Assembly (NCBI RefSeq): GCF_003116585.1
Contig: NZ_QEHM01000006.1
Location: 372,001 to 436,000, forward strand
Source of the DNA: Albibacillus kandeliae
GTDB taxonomy: Bacteria; Pseudomonadota; Alphaproteobacteria; Rhodobacterales; Rhodobacteraceae
Length of the DNA stretch: 64,000 nt
Direction: 5' to 3'
Below are positions 33,095 through 41,849 of the stretch, in pieces; position 1 is the stretch's first letter; each line of letters begins with the position of its first letter. The translations under genes and the position numbers were made by a program. The notes beneath the pieces were generated by a model. It saw nothing but the letters and a program-made list of their open reading frames with translations, ran no database searches and was not told the DNA's origin.

Positions 33095-34564
33095 ATGTTC
33101 GCACTACGTCCGGCCCTTATCCTGGCCCTGTTCATCCTGTGCCTCGGCAGACCGCTGGGGGCGGAACCGCGCTTTGCTCTCGTGGTCGGCAACTCCGACT
33201 ACCAGCACGTCACGACGCTCCCCAACCCCTCCCGCGATGCCGAGACCATCGCCAAGACGCTGGAGGCGCTGGGGTTCGAGGTGATCGAACTGATCGACGT
33301 CGACCGCACCGGCCTGACCCGTGGCATCGTCCAGTTCGGTCGCAAGCTGCGCGAGGCCGGCAGCAGCGCGACGGGGCTGTTCTACTACGCCGGGCACGGG
33401 GTCCAGTCCTTCGGGGCGAATTACCTGCTGCCCGTCGATGTCGAACTGATCGACGCCGCCGACCTCGGGCTGGTCGCGCTCGACGTGCAGACGGTGCTGC
33501 GCCAGATGTACTCGGCGGGGAACCGCACCAACATCATGATCCTGGACGCCTGCCGCAACAACCCGTTCAGCGCCCTGCCCGACTTCAACGAAAAGGGCCT
33601 TGCCGAGATGCAGGCGCCCACCGGCACCTTCCTTGCCTATGCCACCGCGCCGGGCAGCGTCGCGCTGGACGGCGCCGGATCGAACAGCCCCTTCACCAGC
33701 GCGCTGGCCCGGCTGATGCCGACGCCGGGCCTGCCCATCGAACAGATGTTCAAGCAGGTGCGTATCGAGGTGTTGAAGGAGACCGGCGGGATGCAGACGC
33801 CGTGGGACTCCTCCTCGCTGACCGGGGATTTCTCGTTCGTCGAGGGCGAGAAGCTGACCGCGCGCGATCTCGAGGCCCAGCAGTTCTGGGAGTCGATCAA
33901 GGAAACCCGCGACCCGGTGCAGATCATGCTGTTCCTGCGGGGCTACGGCGACACCGCCTTCGCGGGCGAGGCGCGCGGCCTGCTCTCCAACATCATGGAA
34001 CAGGAACTGGCCGGGGTGCCAAAGGCGCCCGAACCCGAGGCTGGCCCCTCCGACGACGAGGTCCGCCTGTTCGAGACCGCGCGGGAGGAGAACACCATCG
34101 CCGCCTACGAGGCCTACCTCGCGCGGTTCCCCAAGGGTGTCTTCGCCGAGATGGTCCAGCAGGAACTGGTCGCCTTGCGCGAGAAGTCCGGGCACGACCC
34201 GGTGGGGCCCGGCACCGCCACGGGCCCCGCGCCCAAGCCCCCCGCCGCACCGCAGCCGGTCGCGACGCTGGAAAACGTCACCTTCACCTCGCCCATCCCC
34301 TCGGACACGCCCCAGGTGAACGGGCGTTCCATCGCCCAGCTGATCGACTCCGAGCCGCTGTTCCCGCCCATCGAGGGATTGCCCGAGACCTACTGGAAGG
34401 GGCAGCACTGTTCCAACTGCCACCAGTGGACCGAGGAGCGGATCTGCACCCAGGCGCAGACCTACCTGTCGCCCGAACTTCAGCACTCGCTCGACAAGAA
34501 GCACCCGCTGGGCGGTTCGTTCAAGCGCGCGCTCAAGGTCTGGGCCGAGGGCGGCTGCCCCTGA
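33095..34564 (+). CDS. Secreted caspase-fold (peptidase C14) protein with C-terminal CxxCH segment
   Basis: A 489-residue protein with a signal peptide (MFALRPALILALFILCLGRPLGA), then a caspase/metacaspase domain (~24-260) with the catalytic dyad His101 in YYAGHG and Cys153 in LDACRNNPF. A helical region with a TPR-like EENTIAAYEAYLARFPKGVFAEM follows (~330-360), then a Pro-rich linker (~375-395). The end holds HCSNCHQWTEERIC: Cys439-x-x-Cys442-His443, plus Cys451 and Cys488. CxxCH is the heme c attachment motif, but four Cys and a His could also bind zinc. Periplasmic location suits either. Start ATG 33095 gives the signal peptide. It ends 18 bases from a convergent TRAP gene. Confidence 0.88.
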   Translation: MFALRPALILALFILCLGRPLGAEPRFALVVGNSDYQHVTTLPNPSRDAETIAKTLEALGFEVIELIDVDRTGLTRGIVQFGRKLREAGSSATGLFYYAGHGVQSFGANYLLPVDVELIDAADLGLVALDVQTVLRQMYSAGNRTNIMILDACRNNPFSALPDFNEKGLAEMQAPTGTFLAYATAPGSVALDGAGSNSPFTSALARLMPTPGLPIEQMFKQVRIEVLKETGGMQTPWDSSSLTGDFSFVEGEKLTARDLEAQQFWESIKETRDPVQIMLFLRGYGDTAFAGEARGLLSNIMEQELAGVPKAPEPEAGPSDDEVRLFETAREENTIAAYEAYLARFPKGVFAEMVQQELVALREKSGHDPVGPGTATGPAPKPPAAPQPVATLENVTFTSPIPSDTPQVNGRSIAQLIDSEPLFPPIEGLPETYWKGQHCSNCHQWTEERICTQAQTYLSPELQHSLDKKHPLGGSFKRALKVWAEGGCP

Positions 34565-34582
34565 CGCCGCCGCCCGCCAGCG

Positions 34583-36931
34583 CTAAGTCCTCGCCGCTCC
34601 GGCTGCGGTCTCCCCGGCCACGCCCCGGCGTCGGTGCCAGACCAGCAGCAGGGCGAACACGCCGAGCGCGGGCAGGCAAAGCCAGATCGACTTCTGCAAT
34701 ACCAGCAGCACCAGCCCCAGCCGCAGCAGCCCCTCGACCCGCCCGATCGGCCGTGCCTCGAACCGGGCCAGGACACTGGCCAGCAGGTAGAAGGCGACCA
34801 CAACCCGCAGGATCACGAAGGCCAGACCGCCAAGGTGGATGCTGCCGTCATAGCCGGGCAGATAGCGCTCGCCCCCCGGCAGCGGGTTCAGCTGCGCCGC
34901 GTCGATCAGCAGGAGCTCCGGGTAAAAGGCGAAGATGAATGGAATGACAAAGATCACCACGCCCGCACGCACCGCCGCCAGCCCCGTCCGCATCGGATCG
35001 GCCCGGGTGATCGACGAGGCGGCAAAAGCCGCCACCGCCACCGGCGGCGTGATCGCGCTCGCCACCGCGAAGTAGAAGATGAACATGTTGGCGGTGAAGT
35101 TGGCGATCCCCAGCCCCACCAGCATCGGCCCCATCAGCAGACCGACGTTGATATAGGCCGGCACCGTCGGCATCCCCATACCCAGCAATATCGCCATCAC
35201 GGTCGTTGCCAGCAGTGCTACGAAAAGGAACAGCGCATTGTCCCCGATGGCCCCGCCGGAGGCCCGCAGCCAAGAGATGATGTCGACCGCCACGTAGTTC
35301 GAGAAGCCGGTGAAGTTCAGGCAGAAGTCGATGACCGACACCGCGAGGAACATCAGGTAAAGCCGGCTGACCAGCAGCCCCGCGTCGGCCAGCGCGGCGA
35401 CGATCCGGCCCGGCGCCTGCCGGATCTCGTGATCGAGGAAGAACAGCACCACCAGCAGCGCCGCTGCCCACCAGCCTGCCGATCCTGCGTCCCCGGCCGA
35501 ATTCTGGAACAGTTGCAGCAGCCACGGCAGGTTCTCGGCCCGGCAGCCGTTCTCGGTAATGATCCGCTCCACGCCCCAGATCCCGGCGAAGGGACCGCAA
35601 CCGATGGCCTCTTTCGGGGTCAGCAGCAGGACGAGGATCAGGAAGATCGGGGCGAAGATCATCAGCAGGTGCAGCCGGTCGGCGCCGGTCAGGCGCATGT
35701 CCTCGCCCGCGTCGCCGATGGGCTCGATGCCCATCTTGCGCGACTGGAAGACGACGGTCAGGAACAGGCACCCGAAGTAGGCCAGCGCGGGCAGCGCGGC
35801 GGCGATGATCAGCTCCCGGTAGGGCACCAGCGTCATCGCCGAGAGGACAAAGGCCGCGACGCCCATCACCGGCGGCATGATCTGCCCGCCCGAGGAGGCC
35901 GCCGCCTCGATCCCGCCCGCAAAGACCCGGTTGAACCCGCTCTTCAGCATCATCGGGATGGTCAGCACCCCGGTCGAGAGGACGTTCACCACCGGACCGC
36001 CCGAAATGGTCCCGAACATGGCCGAGCTGACGATGGCCGCATGGGCCGGGCCGCCGCGCAGGTTGCGGGTCCAGAGAAAGGCGATCTTGATCAGCGCCCG
36101 CCCCCCGGCCGAGACGCCAAAGAGCGAGCCCAGCACGATGTAGGGAAACACGGTGTCCATCAGGATGCCCATGAACCGCCCCAGCAGCCCCTGCGCATTG
36201 TTGACGAGGATATCCTGTATGTTCGGACGTCCGTCGATCAGCTGTCGCGGCTCACCGCCCAGCTTGGTGACGAGGTACTTGTTGATGTCGTCCGCCCCGA
36301 ACCAGTACCAGATCAGCACCGTCAGCAGCGTGTAGCAGGCCACCAGGATCGCCACCGCGACCAGCGGAAAGCCCCAGACACGGACGTTGTAACCAAGGAA
36401 GATACCGACCGCGATGGCCACCAGCGGAAAGATCCACAGCCCCAGCGTATTGATGCAGGAGGGATCGTCTACGCTTGTTGGCGGCGGCAGCCCCATGGAC
36501 TCGTTGAATTCCTTCTCTTCCTGCAGCGCCTTGGCAATCAGCTCGGCCCGCTCGCCGGTGAACTGGTCGATCAGGCAGACGCTGTCGATCTCCACCAGAT
36601 AGCCCAGCGCGATGGCGACGGCGGCCACCACGAGCGCGATGTCCATCGCCAGACCGAAGCCGAACCAGCCCGCGCCCCGCGCCCGGAAGTCCCGGGCAAA
36701 GGAGTTCTGGATGGCCACGGCCACCATCATGATCACGAAGACCAGCGGATAGAGAAACTCGTAGGGAAAGCGCCGGATCGACATGCCGTCCCCCAGCACC
36801 CGCTCGACCCATTCGTCGAGCCCGGGGATCGAGGGCATGGTGTTCATCAGACCGATTATCACCAGCGTCAGGCCCAGCGTCAGGGCAACCCCGCGCAGGA
36901 CACCGCGCGGTTCGGCAGGGGCTTCGTTCAT
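34583..36931 (-). CDS. TRAP transporter fused permease (DctQ-DctM fusion, TAXI type)
   Basis: A 782-residue integral membrane protein combining the small and large TRAP permeases in one chain, as is usual with TAXI-type systems. About 17-19 hydrophobic helices are visible. The DctM part contains SAMFGTISGGPVVNVLSTGVLTIPMM and GGQIMPPVMGVAAFVLS (near residues 305-360), and the TAXI-specific tail follows. It works with the binding protein at 36996-38051. Substrates of TAXI systems are poorly known; the sulfatase gene upstream suggests a released organic anion. Confidence 0.92.
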   Translation of the reverse strand: MNEAPAEPRGVLRGVALTLGLTLVIIGLMNTMPSIPGLDEWVERVLGDGMSIRRFPYEFLYPLVFVIMMVAVAIQNSFARDFRARGAGWFGFGLAMDIALVVAAVAIALGYLVEIDSVCLIDQFTGERAELIAKALQEEKEFNESMGLPPPTSVDDPSCINTLGLWIFPLVAIAVGIFLGYNVRVWGFPLVAVAILVACYTLLTVLIWYWFGADDINKYLVTKLGGEPRQLIDGRPNIQDILVNNAQGLLGRFMGILMDTVFPYIVLGSLFGVSAGGRALIKIAFLWTRNLRGGPAHAAIVSSAMFGTISGGPVVNVLSTGVLTIPMMLKSGFNRVFAGGIEAAASSGGQIMPPVMGVAAFVLSAMTLVPYRELIIAAALPALAYFGCLFLTVVFQSRKMGIEPIGDAGEDMRLTGADRLHLLMIFAPIFLILVLLLTPKEAIGCGPFAGIWGVERIITENGCRAENLPWLLQLFQNSAGDAGSAGWWAAALLVVLFFLDHEIRQAPGRIVAALADAGLLVSRLYLMFLAVSVIDFCLNFTGFSNYVAVDIISWLRASGGAIGDNALFLFVALLATTVMAILLGMGMPTVPAYINVGLLMGPMLVGLGIANFTANMFIFYFAVASAITPPVAVAAFAASSITRADPMRTGLAAVRAGVVIFVIPFIFAFYPELLLIDAAQLNPLPGGERYLPGYDGSIHLGGLAFVILRVVVAFYLLASVLARFEARPIGRVEGLLRLGLVLLVLQKSIWLCLPALGVFALLLVWHRRRGVAGETAAGAART

Positions 36932-36963
36932 GGCATGTCTCCCGCAGAAAGATAGGCTCAGGC

Positions 36964-36988
36964 CGGGGCCGGGTCATGCCCGGCCCCG
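36964..36988 (-). other. Intercistronic G/C hairpin downstream of the TAXI binding-protein gene
   Basis: CGGGGCCGGG (36964-36973) and CCCGGCCCCG (36979-36988) form a perfect 10-bp stem with a TCATG loop, directly after the binding-protein stop and 33 bases before the permease start. It probably stabilises the binding-protein message or attenuates the permease. Confidence 0.55.
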
Positions 36989-36995
36989 CGTGGTC

Positions 36996-38051
36996 CTATT
37001 CCTTGGCGCAGTCCGGCACGGTGTAACCGGCCTCTTCCCAGGCGGCGACGGCGCCCGGATGGTACTTGACCGGGTTCACCCCGCAGAAGCCGGACAGCTC
37101 GGGGGTCAGTTCGGCCAGCCCGACGTTCTTCATGTAGGGCGTCTTGGCCTTCAGACGGTCAAGGTTCGCGATATAGGCTGCGACAAGGCCCTTGGCGGTC
37201 TCGAAGGGCATGCTCTTGTTCACCACGTCGGTGAATGCGGTGCCGAGCCCGCGGAACGTGCCGTCTTCCGAGACCAGCCGGATGCCCTTGCCGTCCTCGT
37301 AGCCCATGTCCTCCCACTTCACGACGATGGGCACGTTGCCCGGCGCCTTGAAGATGTTCTGATAGCTCTCGCTCTCAAACGTGTCCTTGGGGGTCGAGAC
37401 GATCACCACGTTGCCCGCCGCCTGCATGGTGGTGGCGCGCGCCGAGGGGAAGGTCAGCGGAAAGACGAAGGCGTCCATCGAACCATCGACCAGTGTCGTC
37501 GGCAGCTGGCCCCAGTTGGCCTGATGCCCGGTGTAGTCGTCGCCGTCCTTCAGGCCCGACGCCAGCACGATGGCCTGCCGCGCATTGACCAGAGCCGCGC
37601 CGCGCGGCGGGCCGTTCCAGACGTTCTTGCCCTTCAGCTTGTCCCAGCTGTCGATACCCTCGCTCTCCAGCGCGATCAGGCCATAGGCCCCCGCGTTGTA
37701 GGGGTAGAGCGCCCGCAGGTTCGCGGCCAGCTCGGCGCCCTTCTCACCCTGCTTCGAATAGGGCCCGCGGCCCTTTTCCAGCAGGAAGCCAAGGATCAGC
37801 GGCATCGACGAGATGTCGGTGCGCCCCTCGGCCACGTTCAGCACCGAGTTGGTCAGCGTCTGGCCTTCCTGCACCTGCAGGTTCGCCACACCGGCCTCCG
37901 AGGCCACTTCGGCAAGGTACAGAACCGAGACATGGGGCGAATTGCCCGGGCTTGCGGTTTCGGCGGTCAGGTTCGACTGCGCCGAGGCGCCGCTGGCGGC
38001 AAGCGCCCCGGCAAGGCACAGCGCTCCGAAGTGCCGGGTAATCTTGGTCAT
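36996..38051 (-). CDS. TAXI family TRAP transporter solute-binding protein
   Basis: A 351-residue periplasmic protein with a signal peptide (residues 1-25, cleavage near ASA-QSN). TETASPGNSPHVSVLYLAEVASEAGVANLQVQEGQTLTNSVLNVAEGRTDISSMP is the TAXI-family ligand-binding opening, a variant of the usual TGSxxGxYxxxG form. It delivers a small anion to the fused permease. It follows the sulfatase-like gene on the same strand with 54 bases between them, so hydrolysis and uptake genes are probably co-expressed. Confidence 0.9.
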   Translation of the reverse strand: MTKITRHFGALCLAGALAASGASAQSNLTAETASPGNSPHVSVLYLAEVASEAGVANLQVQEGQTLTNSVLNVAEGRTDISSMPLILGFLLEKGRGPYSKQGEKGAELAANLRALYPYNAGAYGLIALESEGIDSWDKLKGKNVWNGPPRGAALVNARQAIVLASGLKDGDDYTGHQANWGQLPTTLVDGSMDAFVFPLTFPSARATTMQAAGNVVIVSTPKDTFESESYQNIFKAPGNVPIVVKWEDMGYEDGKGIRLVSEDGTFRGLGTAFTDVVNKSMPFETAKGLVAAYIANLDRLKAKTPYMKNVGLAELTPELSGFCGVNPVKYHPGAVAAWEEAGYTVPDCAKE

Positions 38052-38105
38052 TGGGTCTCCTCCCTGGGTTTGGGGAGCGGCTCCTCTTCCGCCCCCGTCG
38101 TCCTG

Positions 38106-39791
38106 TCAGCCGACCTTGGGCCCGTTTCGCATGTCGGGCGCCTTGCGGCCGCGATAGTTCACCGTCAGTTCCAGCGGCGTGTCGTTCTCGTCGTAAACGC
38201 CGATCACCACGCCCCGCCGCCGGGTCTTGGTCCGCATCTCGACCAGCTGTTCCTCGCTGCGCGTGGTGCGCTGCGACTGGCGCCGCGTCCATTCGAAGAG
38301 CTTGTCGTACATCCCGCCGATGACCTCGGCGAGGTCCTCGCGGTCGCCCAGATCGACCAGTTCGTCCGGGTCGTTCTCGAGGTCGAACAGCATCGGCCGG
38401 TGACCGCCCTCGAAATGGATAAGCTTCCACTTCTTGTCGGCCACCATGAACATCACCGCGTCGCGCACCGCCACGTCGTGCAGGTGGGCGACCGGGGTCG
38501 CCGAAAAGTCGTACTCGCAGATGACGTAGTCGCGCAGCGTGTCAGTGCGTTCGCCATGCAGGATCGGCAGCAGGCTCTCGCCCTCGAGGATGTGGTAGGC
38601 CGGTTTGCCCCCGGCCACGTCCACGAAGGTCGGGGCAAGGTCGATGCATTCGACCAGCGCGTCGCAGACCATGCCGCGCGTCGCGTCGGCCTCGGGCGAC
38701 GGGTCGTAGATGATCAGCGGTACCTTCGTCGAACTGTCCTGGAAAAAGGTCTTTTCCCCCATCCAGTGATCGCCGAGGAAATCGCCGTGGTCGGAGGTGA
38801 TCACGATCATCGTGTCCTCCATCCGGCCCGTGTCCTCCAGCCACTTGAACAGGCGGCCCATCTGGTCGTCCGCCTGCTTGATCAGCCCCATGTAGGCGGG
38901 GATCACCGCCTCGCGCACATCCTGCCGCGAGAAGGTTTCGCCCACCTTGGTATCCATGAAGAACTTGAAGACCGGGTGCGCCTGCTGGCGTTCCGCGTCC
39001 GAGCGCACCACCTCCTGCACATGCTCGGGCCCGAACATCGAGGCATAGGGTTCCGGCACGATGTAGGGCCAGTGCGGCTTGATATAGCTCAGGTGGCAGC
39101 ACCACGGGCCGGTCTGGCTCTCGATGAAGTCCATGCCGCGCCCGGTCAGGTAGGGCGTCTCGCTGTCCGGCTCGGCAATGTTCGCGGCCTCGGACGAGTT
39201 CTTGAGGAACCAGCCCGACAGCACGTTGCCGTCCTCGTCCAGCCCCGAGTTCGCAAAGTCGTGCCAGGGGTTGTCGCTCTCGTAACCCTTCGCCTTCAGC
39301 CAGGCGTTGTAGTTCCTGGCCCCGTCCGGGTCATAGGACCCGTCCGGCCCCTCCGGCAACATCCCGTCGTCACGCTCGAAGACGTCGAAGCCGCATTCCG
39401 ACACCCGCGCGCCGATGATCGAATCCGGTTCGATCCCCAGCCGTGCCATGCCTTCCTCGTCGGCCCGCATGTGGGTCTTGCCGACAAGGTGGCAGCTCAT
39501 GCCGACCTTGCGCAGGTGGTCGCCCATGGTGATCTCGCCCACCTTCAGCGGGATACCGTTCCAGCTTGCCCCGTGTGAGTGCACGTAGCGCCCGGTATAG
39601 GTGCTCATCCGCGAGGATCCGCAGATCGGCGACTGGATATAGGCCCGGGTGAACCGCACGCCCATCGAGGCGAGCCGGTCGATGTTCGGCGTTTTCAGGT
39701 GCTTGTGACCGGAGCAGCTGAGGTAATCCCAACGCAGCTGGTCGAACATGATGAACAGGATATTCTTGGCTTTGCCCAATGCGATCTTCAC
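38106..39791 (-). CDS. Sulfatase/alkaline-phosphatase superfamily hydrolase, phosphonate-monoester-hydrolase-like
   Basis: A 561-residue metal-dependent hydrolase without signal peptide. NILFIMFDQLRWDYLS near residues 10-25 gives the metal Asp, ICGSSRMSTYTGR carries the probable formylglycine Cys57, and TSDHGDFLGDH gives the second metal pair near residue 325. Cys57 and the overall order resemble Rhizobium phosphonate monoester hydrolase as well as arylsulfatases. The modification motif is C-G-S-S-R with Ser at the third position instead of the usual Pro or Ala. GTG 39791 gives a family-like N-terminus; GTG 39833 is an alternative adding 14 residues. Neighbours are a LysR regulator and a TAXI importer. 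Confidence 0.85.
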   Translation of the reverse strand: MKIALGKAKNILFIMFDQLRWDYLSCSGHKHLKTPNIDRLASMGVRFTRAYIQSPICGSSRMSTYTGRYVHSHGASWNGIPLKVGEITMGDHLRKVGMSCHLVGKTHMRADEEGMARLGIEPDSIIGARVSECGFDVFERDDGMLPEGPDGSYDPDGARNYNAWLKAKGYESDNPWHDFANSGLDEDGNVLSGWFLKNSSEAANIAEPDSETPYLTGRGMDFIESQTGPWCCHLSYIKPHWPYIVPEPYASMFGPEHVQEVVRSDAERQQAHPVFKFFMDTKVGETFSRQDVREAVIPAYMGLIKQADDQMGRLFKWLEDTGRMEDTMIVITSDHGDFLGDHWMGEKTFFQDSSTKVPLIIYDPSPEADATRGMVCDALVECIDLAPTFVDVAGGKPAYHILEGESLLPILHGERTDTLRDYVICEYDFSATPVAHLHDVAVRDAVMFMVADKKWKLIHFEGGHRPMLFDLENDPDELVDLGDREDLAEVIGGMYDKLFEWTRRQSQRTTRSEEQLVEMRTKTRRRGVVIGVYDENDTPLELTVNYRGRKAPDMRNGPKVG

Positions 39792-39921
39792 TGTCGCGCG
39801 CAGCTCGTCCGCCCCGCCACGAGGGCGGTTCACCGGTCGCGCGACACCTCCTCCCTGATGTCGTTCTGGGCCTGACGATAGCGAGAGGGGATCCGTGTGA
39901 GAAATACTTAATGCGCCGGAG

Positions 39922-40863
39922 CTATAACAATTCAGCTATATAGCCGCCCGGCCGTTTCTTCTCCTCCACCTCCAGCCGGATCATCTCCATCAGCCGCGCC
40001 GTCGCCGCGCTGACGCTGCGGCCCGCCGGCGTGGTCAGGCCCACCGCCCCCACCAGCTCGCCCACGGCAAAGTCCAGACGCACCACTTCGCCCTCCGCCA
40101 GTTCGCGGTGCATCGCACCAAGCGGCTGGAACACGATGGCGTCGCTCATCTCGACATAGCTCCGCGCGAATTCGAACGAGATGGTCTCGGTCACGTTGGA
40201 GAAACCCGAGAGCCCCTTTGATATGACGAAGCGGTCCAGCTCTGCCCGGATGATGGTATCGGGGATCGGCATGACCACCTCGAAGCGGTCGAGGTCATGG
40301 ACCGTGAGATTACGCTCGCCCGCCAGCGGATGCCCCGCACGCACGAAAAACACCAGAGGTTCGCTGAACAGCTGCTCGAAGGTCAGCCCGTCCATGTGCT
40401 CGGGCGCCAGCAGTCGGCCGAAGCCAAAGTCGACCCGGCCCGCGCGCAGGTTCTCGTGCAGCCCGCCGCCGGTGGTCGCCAGAAAGCTCAATACAGTGCG
40501 CGGGTACTCTGCCTTGAACCGCCGCACCGCCCCCGGCATCAGCACGCGGATCACGTTGGGCAAGACGTAGGCAGAGACCCGCTCCTCCCCCAGTTCGCCG
40601 CGCAGCGCGTCGAATCCGCGATCGACCATGCCCATGCCGTTGGACACGTAGGAGAACAGCCGCGTGCCCGCCGCGTTCAGCACGAGCCCCGAGGCGGTGC
40701 GATCAAAGACCGGGCTGCCCAGCTCCTCTTCCAGTTCCCGGATCGAGCGCGAGACACTCGGCTGTACCGTGCCCATGACCTCCGCCGCGCGCGAGGCCGA
40801 CCCGTGCCGCGCTACGGCAAGGAAACAGCGCAGGTGGCGCATCCTGATACGGTTTGCCGGCAT
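39922..40863 (-). CDS. LysR-family transcriptional regulator, PcaQ/GbpR-like
   Basis: A 313-residue regulator. The winged helix-turn-helix is at residues ~5-65 (RMRHLRCFLAVARHGSASRAAEVMGTVQPSVSRSIRELEEELGSPVFDRT) and the effector domain at ~90-295. The sequence style resembles PcaQ/GbpR-type regulators of aromatic or sugar genes. ATG 40863 follows GGGAGGG; an earlier frame adds ten unrelated residues. It lies upstream of and in line with the sulfatase and TAXI genes and probably activates them. The 88-130 bases between it and the sulfatase start hold an AT-rich stretch suited to a promoter. Confidence 0.9.
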   Translation of the reverse strand: MPANRIRMRHLRCFLAVARHGSASRAAEVMGTVQPSVSRSIRELEEELGSPVFDRTASGLVLNAAGTRLFSYVSNGMGMVDRGFDALRGELGEERVSAYVLPNVIRVLMPGAVRRFKAEYPRTVLSFLATTGGGLHENLRAGRVDFGFGRLLAPEHMDGLTFEQLFSEPLVFFVRAGHPLAGERNLTVHDLDRFEVVMPIPDTIIRAELDRFVISKGLSGFSNVTETISFEFARSYVEMSDAIVFQPLGAMHRELAEGEVVRLDFAVGELVGAVGLTTPAGRSVSAATARLMEMIRLEVEEKKRPGGYIAELL

Positions 40864-40928
40864 GGTGGTCCCTCCCCGTGATCCCGGCGCCATCCTGTGA
40901 CGGATGGGCCGGGATTACAAAGGGGGAC

Positions 40929-41849
40929 TCAGTGCTTGTCCTGCCGAAGGTAGATGAACCCCAGCGCCGAAGGCTCGCCCGACGACGCCCCCCGCCGCAA
41001 CGAGGCGATGGTCAGCACCACCAGCGTCAGCGCGTAGGGCAGCATCGCCCCGAGGTAGACGGGAAAGTCGACGCCAACTGCCTGCAGCCGCAGGGTCAGC
41101 GCCTCGGTCCCGCCGAAGAGGAGCGCGCCCCACAGCACCCCGGCAGGACGCCAGCGCGCGAAGATCACCAGCGCCACCACGACCCAGCCGCGCCCGGCCA
41201 CCATGCCCTCGACCCAGACATGTGCCGAGGCAACCGACAGGTAGGCCCCCGCCAGACCGCAGAGCGCGCCCGAGCCCAGCACCGCAGCCAACTGGATCGC
41301 CTGCACGTTGGCCCCCGCCACGTCCGCCGCCGCCGGATCCTCGCCCACCGCGCGCAGGCGCAGCCCCGCGGCGGTGCGGAACAGGACCCACCAGACCGCG
41401 ACCAGCAGGACCAGCGCCACGGGGATCAGCAGCGTCTGCTGCCCGATCAGCCGGGGCAGGTCCGCGCCCCAGCCGGTTTCGGACAGGCGCGCCAGCCCCT
41501 CGAAGGGTTTCTGCACATGGGCCCGCCCGATCACCCCGGTGATGCCCAGCCCCAGCGCGACGGTCGCGAGCCCCGCCAGAGTCTGCTCGGCGCGAAAGAC
41601 GACGACGGCCAGTCCGAACCCCAGCGACAGTGCCGTTCCGGCGGCCACCCCGGCCAGCACGCCGGTCCAGGGATCGTGGCCGCCAAGCACGGTCAGCGCC
41701 CCGGTCATCGCGCCGACCGCCATCATCCCCTCGGGCGCGAGGTTCAGGACCCCTGCCCGCTCGGACAGGACAAGGCCAAGCCCCGCCAGCAGCAGCGGCG
41801 CGGCATAGCTCGGCAGCACCGTCAGCCAGGCCAGAAGAAATTCGCTCAT
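40929..41849 (-). CDS. BmpA-type ABC transporter permease (NupQ/YufQ-like)
   Basis: A 306-residue membrane protein of the branched-chain amino acid/ribose permease superfamily with 8-9 helices; LSERAGVLNLAPEGMMAVGAMTGALTVL near residues 30-57 is the hallmark segment of the BmpA-linked permeases. It pairs with the permease at 41846-42907, whose stop overlaps its ATG. These systems import purine or pyrimidine nucleosides, bases or related compounds. I choose ATG 41849; a longer frame is an out-of-phase reading through the other permease. Confidence 0.9.
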   Translation of the reverse strand: MSEFLLAWLTVLPSYAAPLLLAGLGLVLSERAGVLNLAPEGMMAVGAMTGALTVLGGHDPWTGVLAGVAAGTALSLGFGLAVVVFRAEQTLAGLATVALGLGITGVIGRAHVQKPFEGLARLSETGWGADLPRLIGQQTLLIPVALVLLVAVWWVLFRTAAGLRLRAVGEDPAAADVAGANVQAIQLAAVLGSGALCGLAGAYLSVASAHVWVEGMVAGRGWVVVALVIFARWRPAGVLWGALLFGGTEALTLRLQAVGVDFPVYLGAMLPYALTLVVLTIASLRRGASSGEPSALGFIYLRQDKH

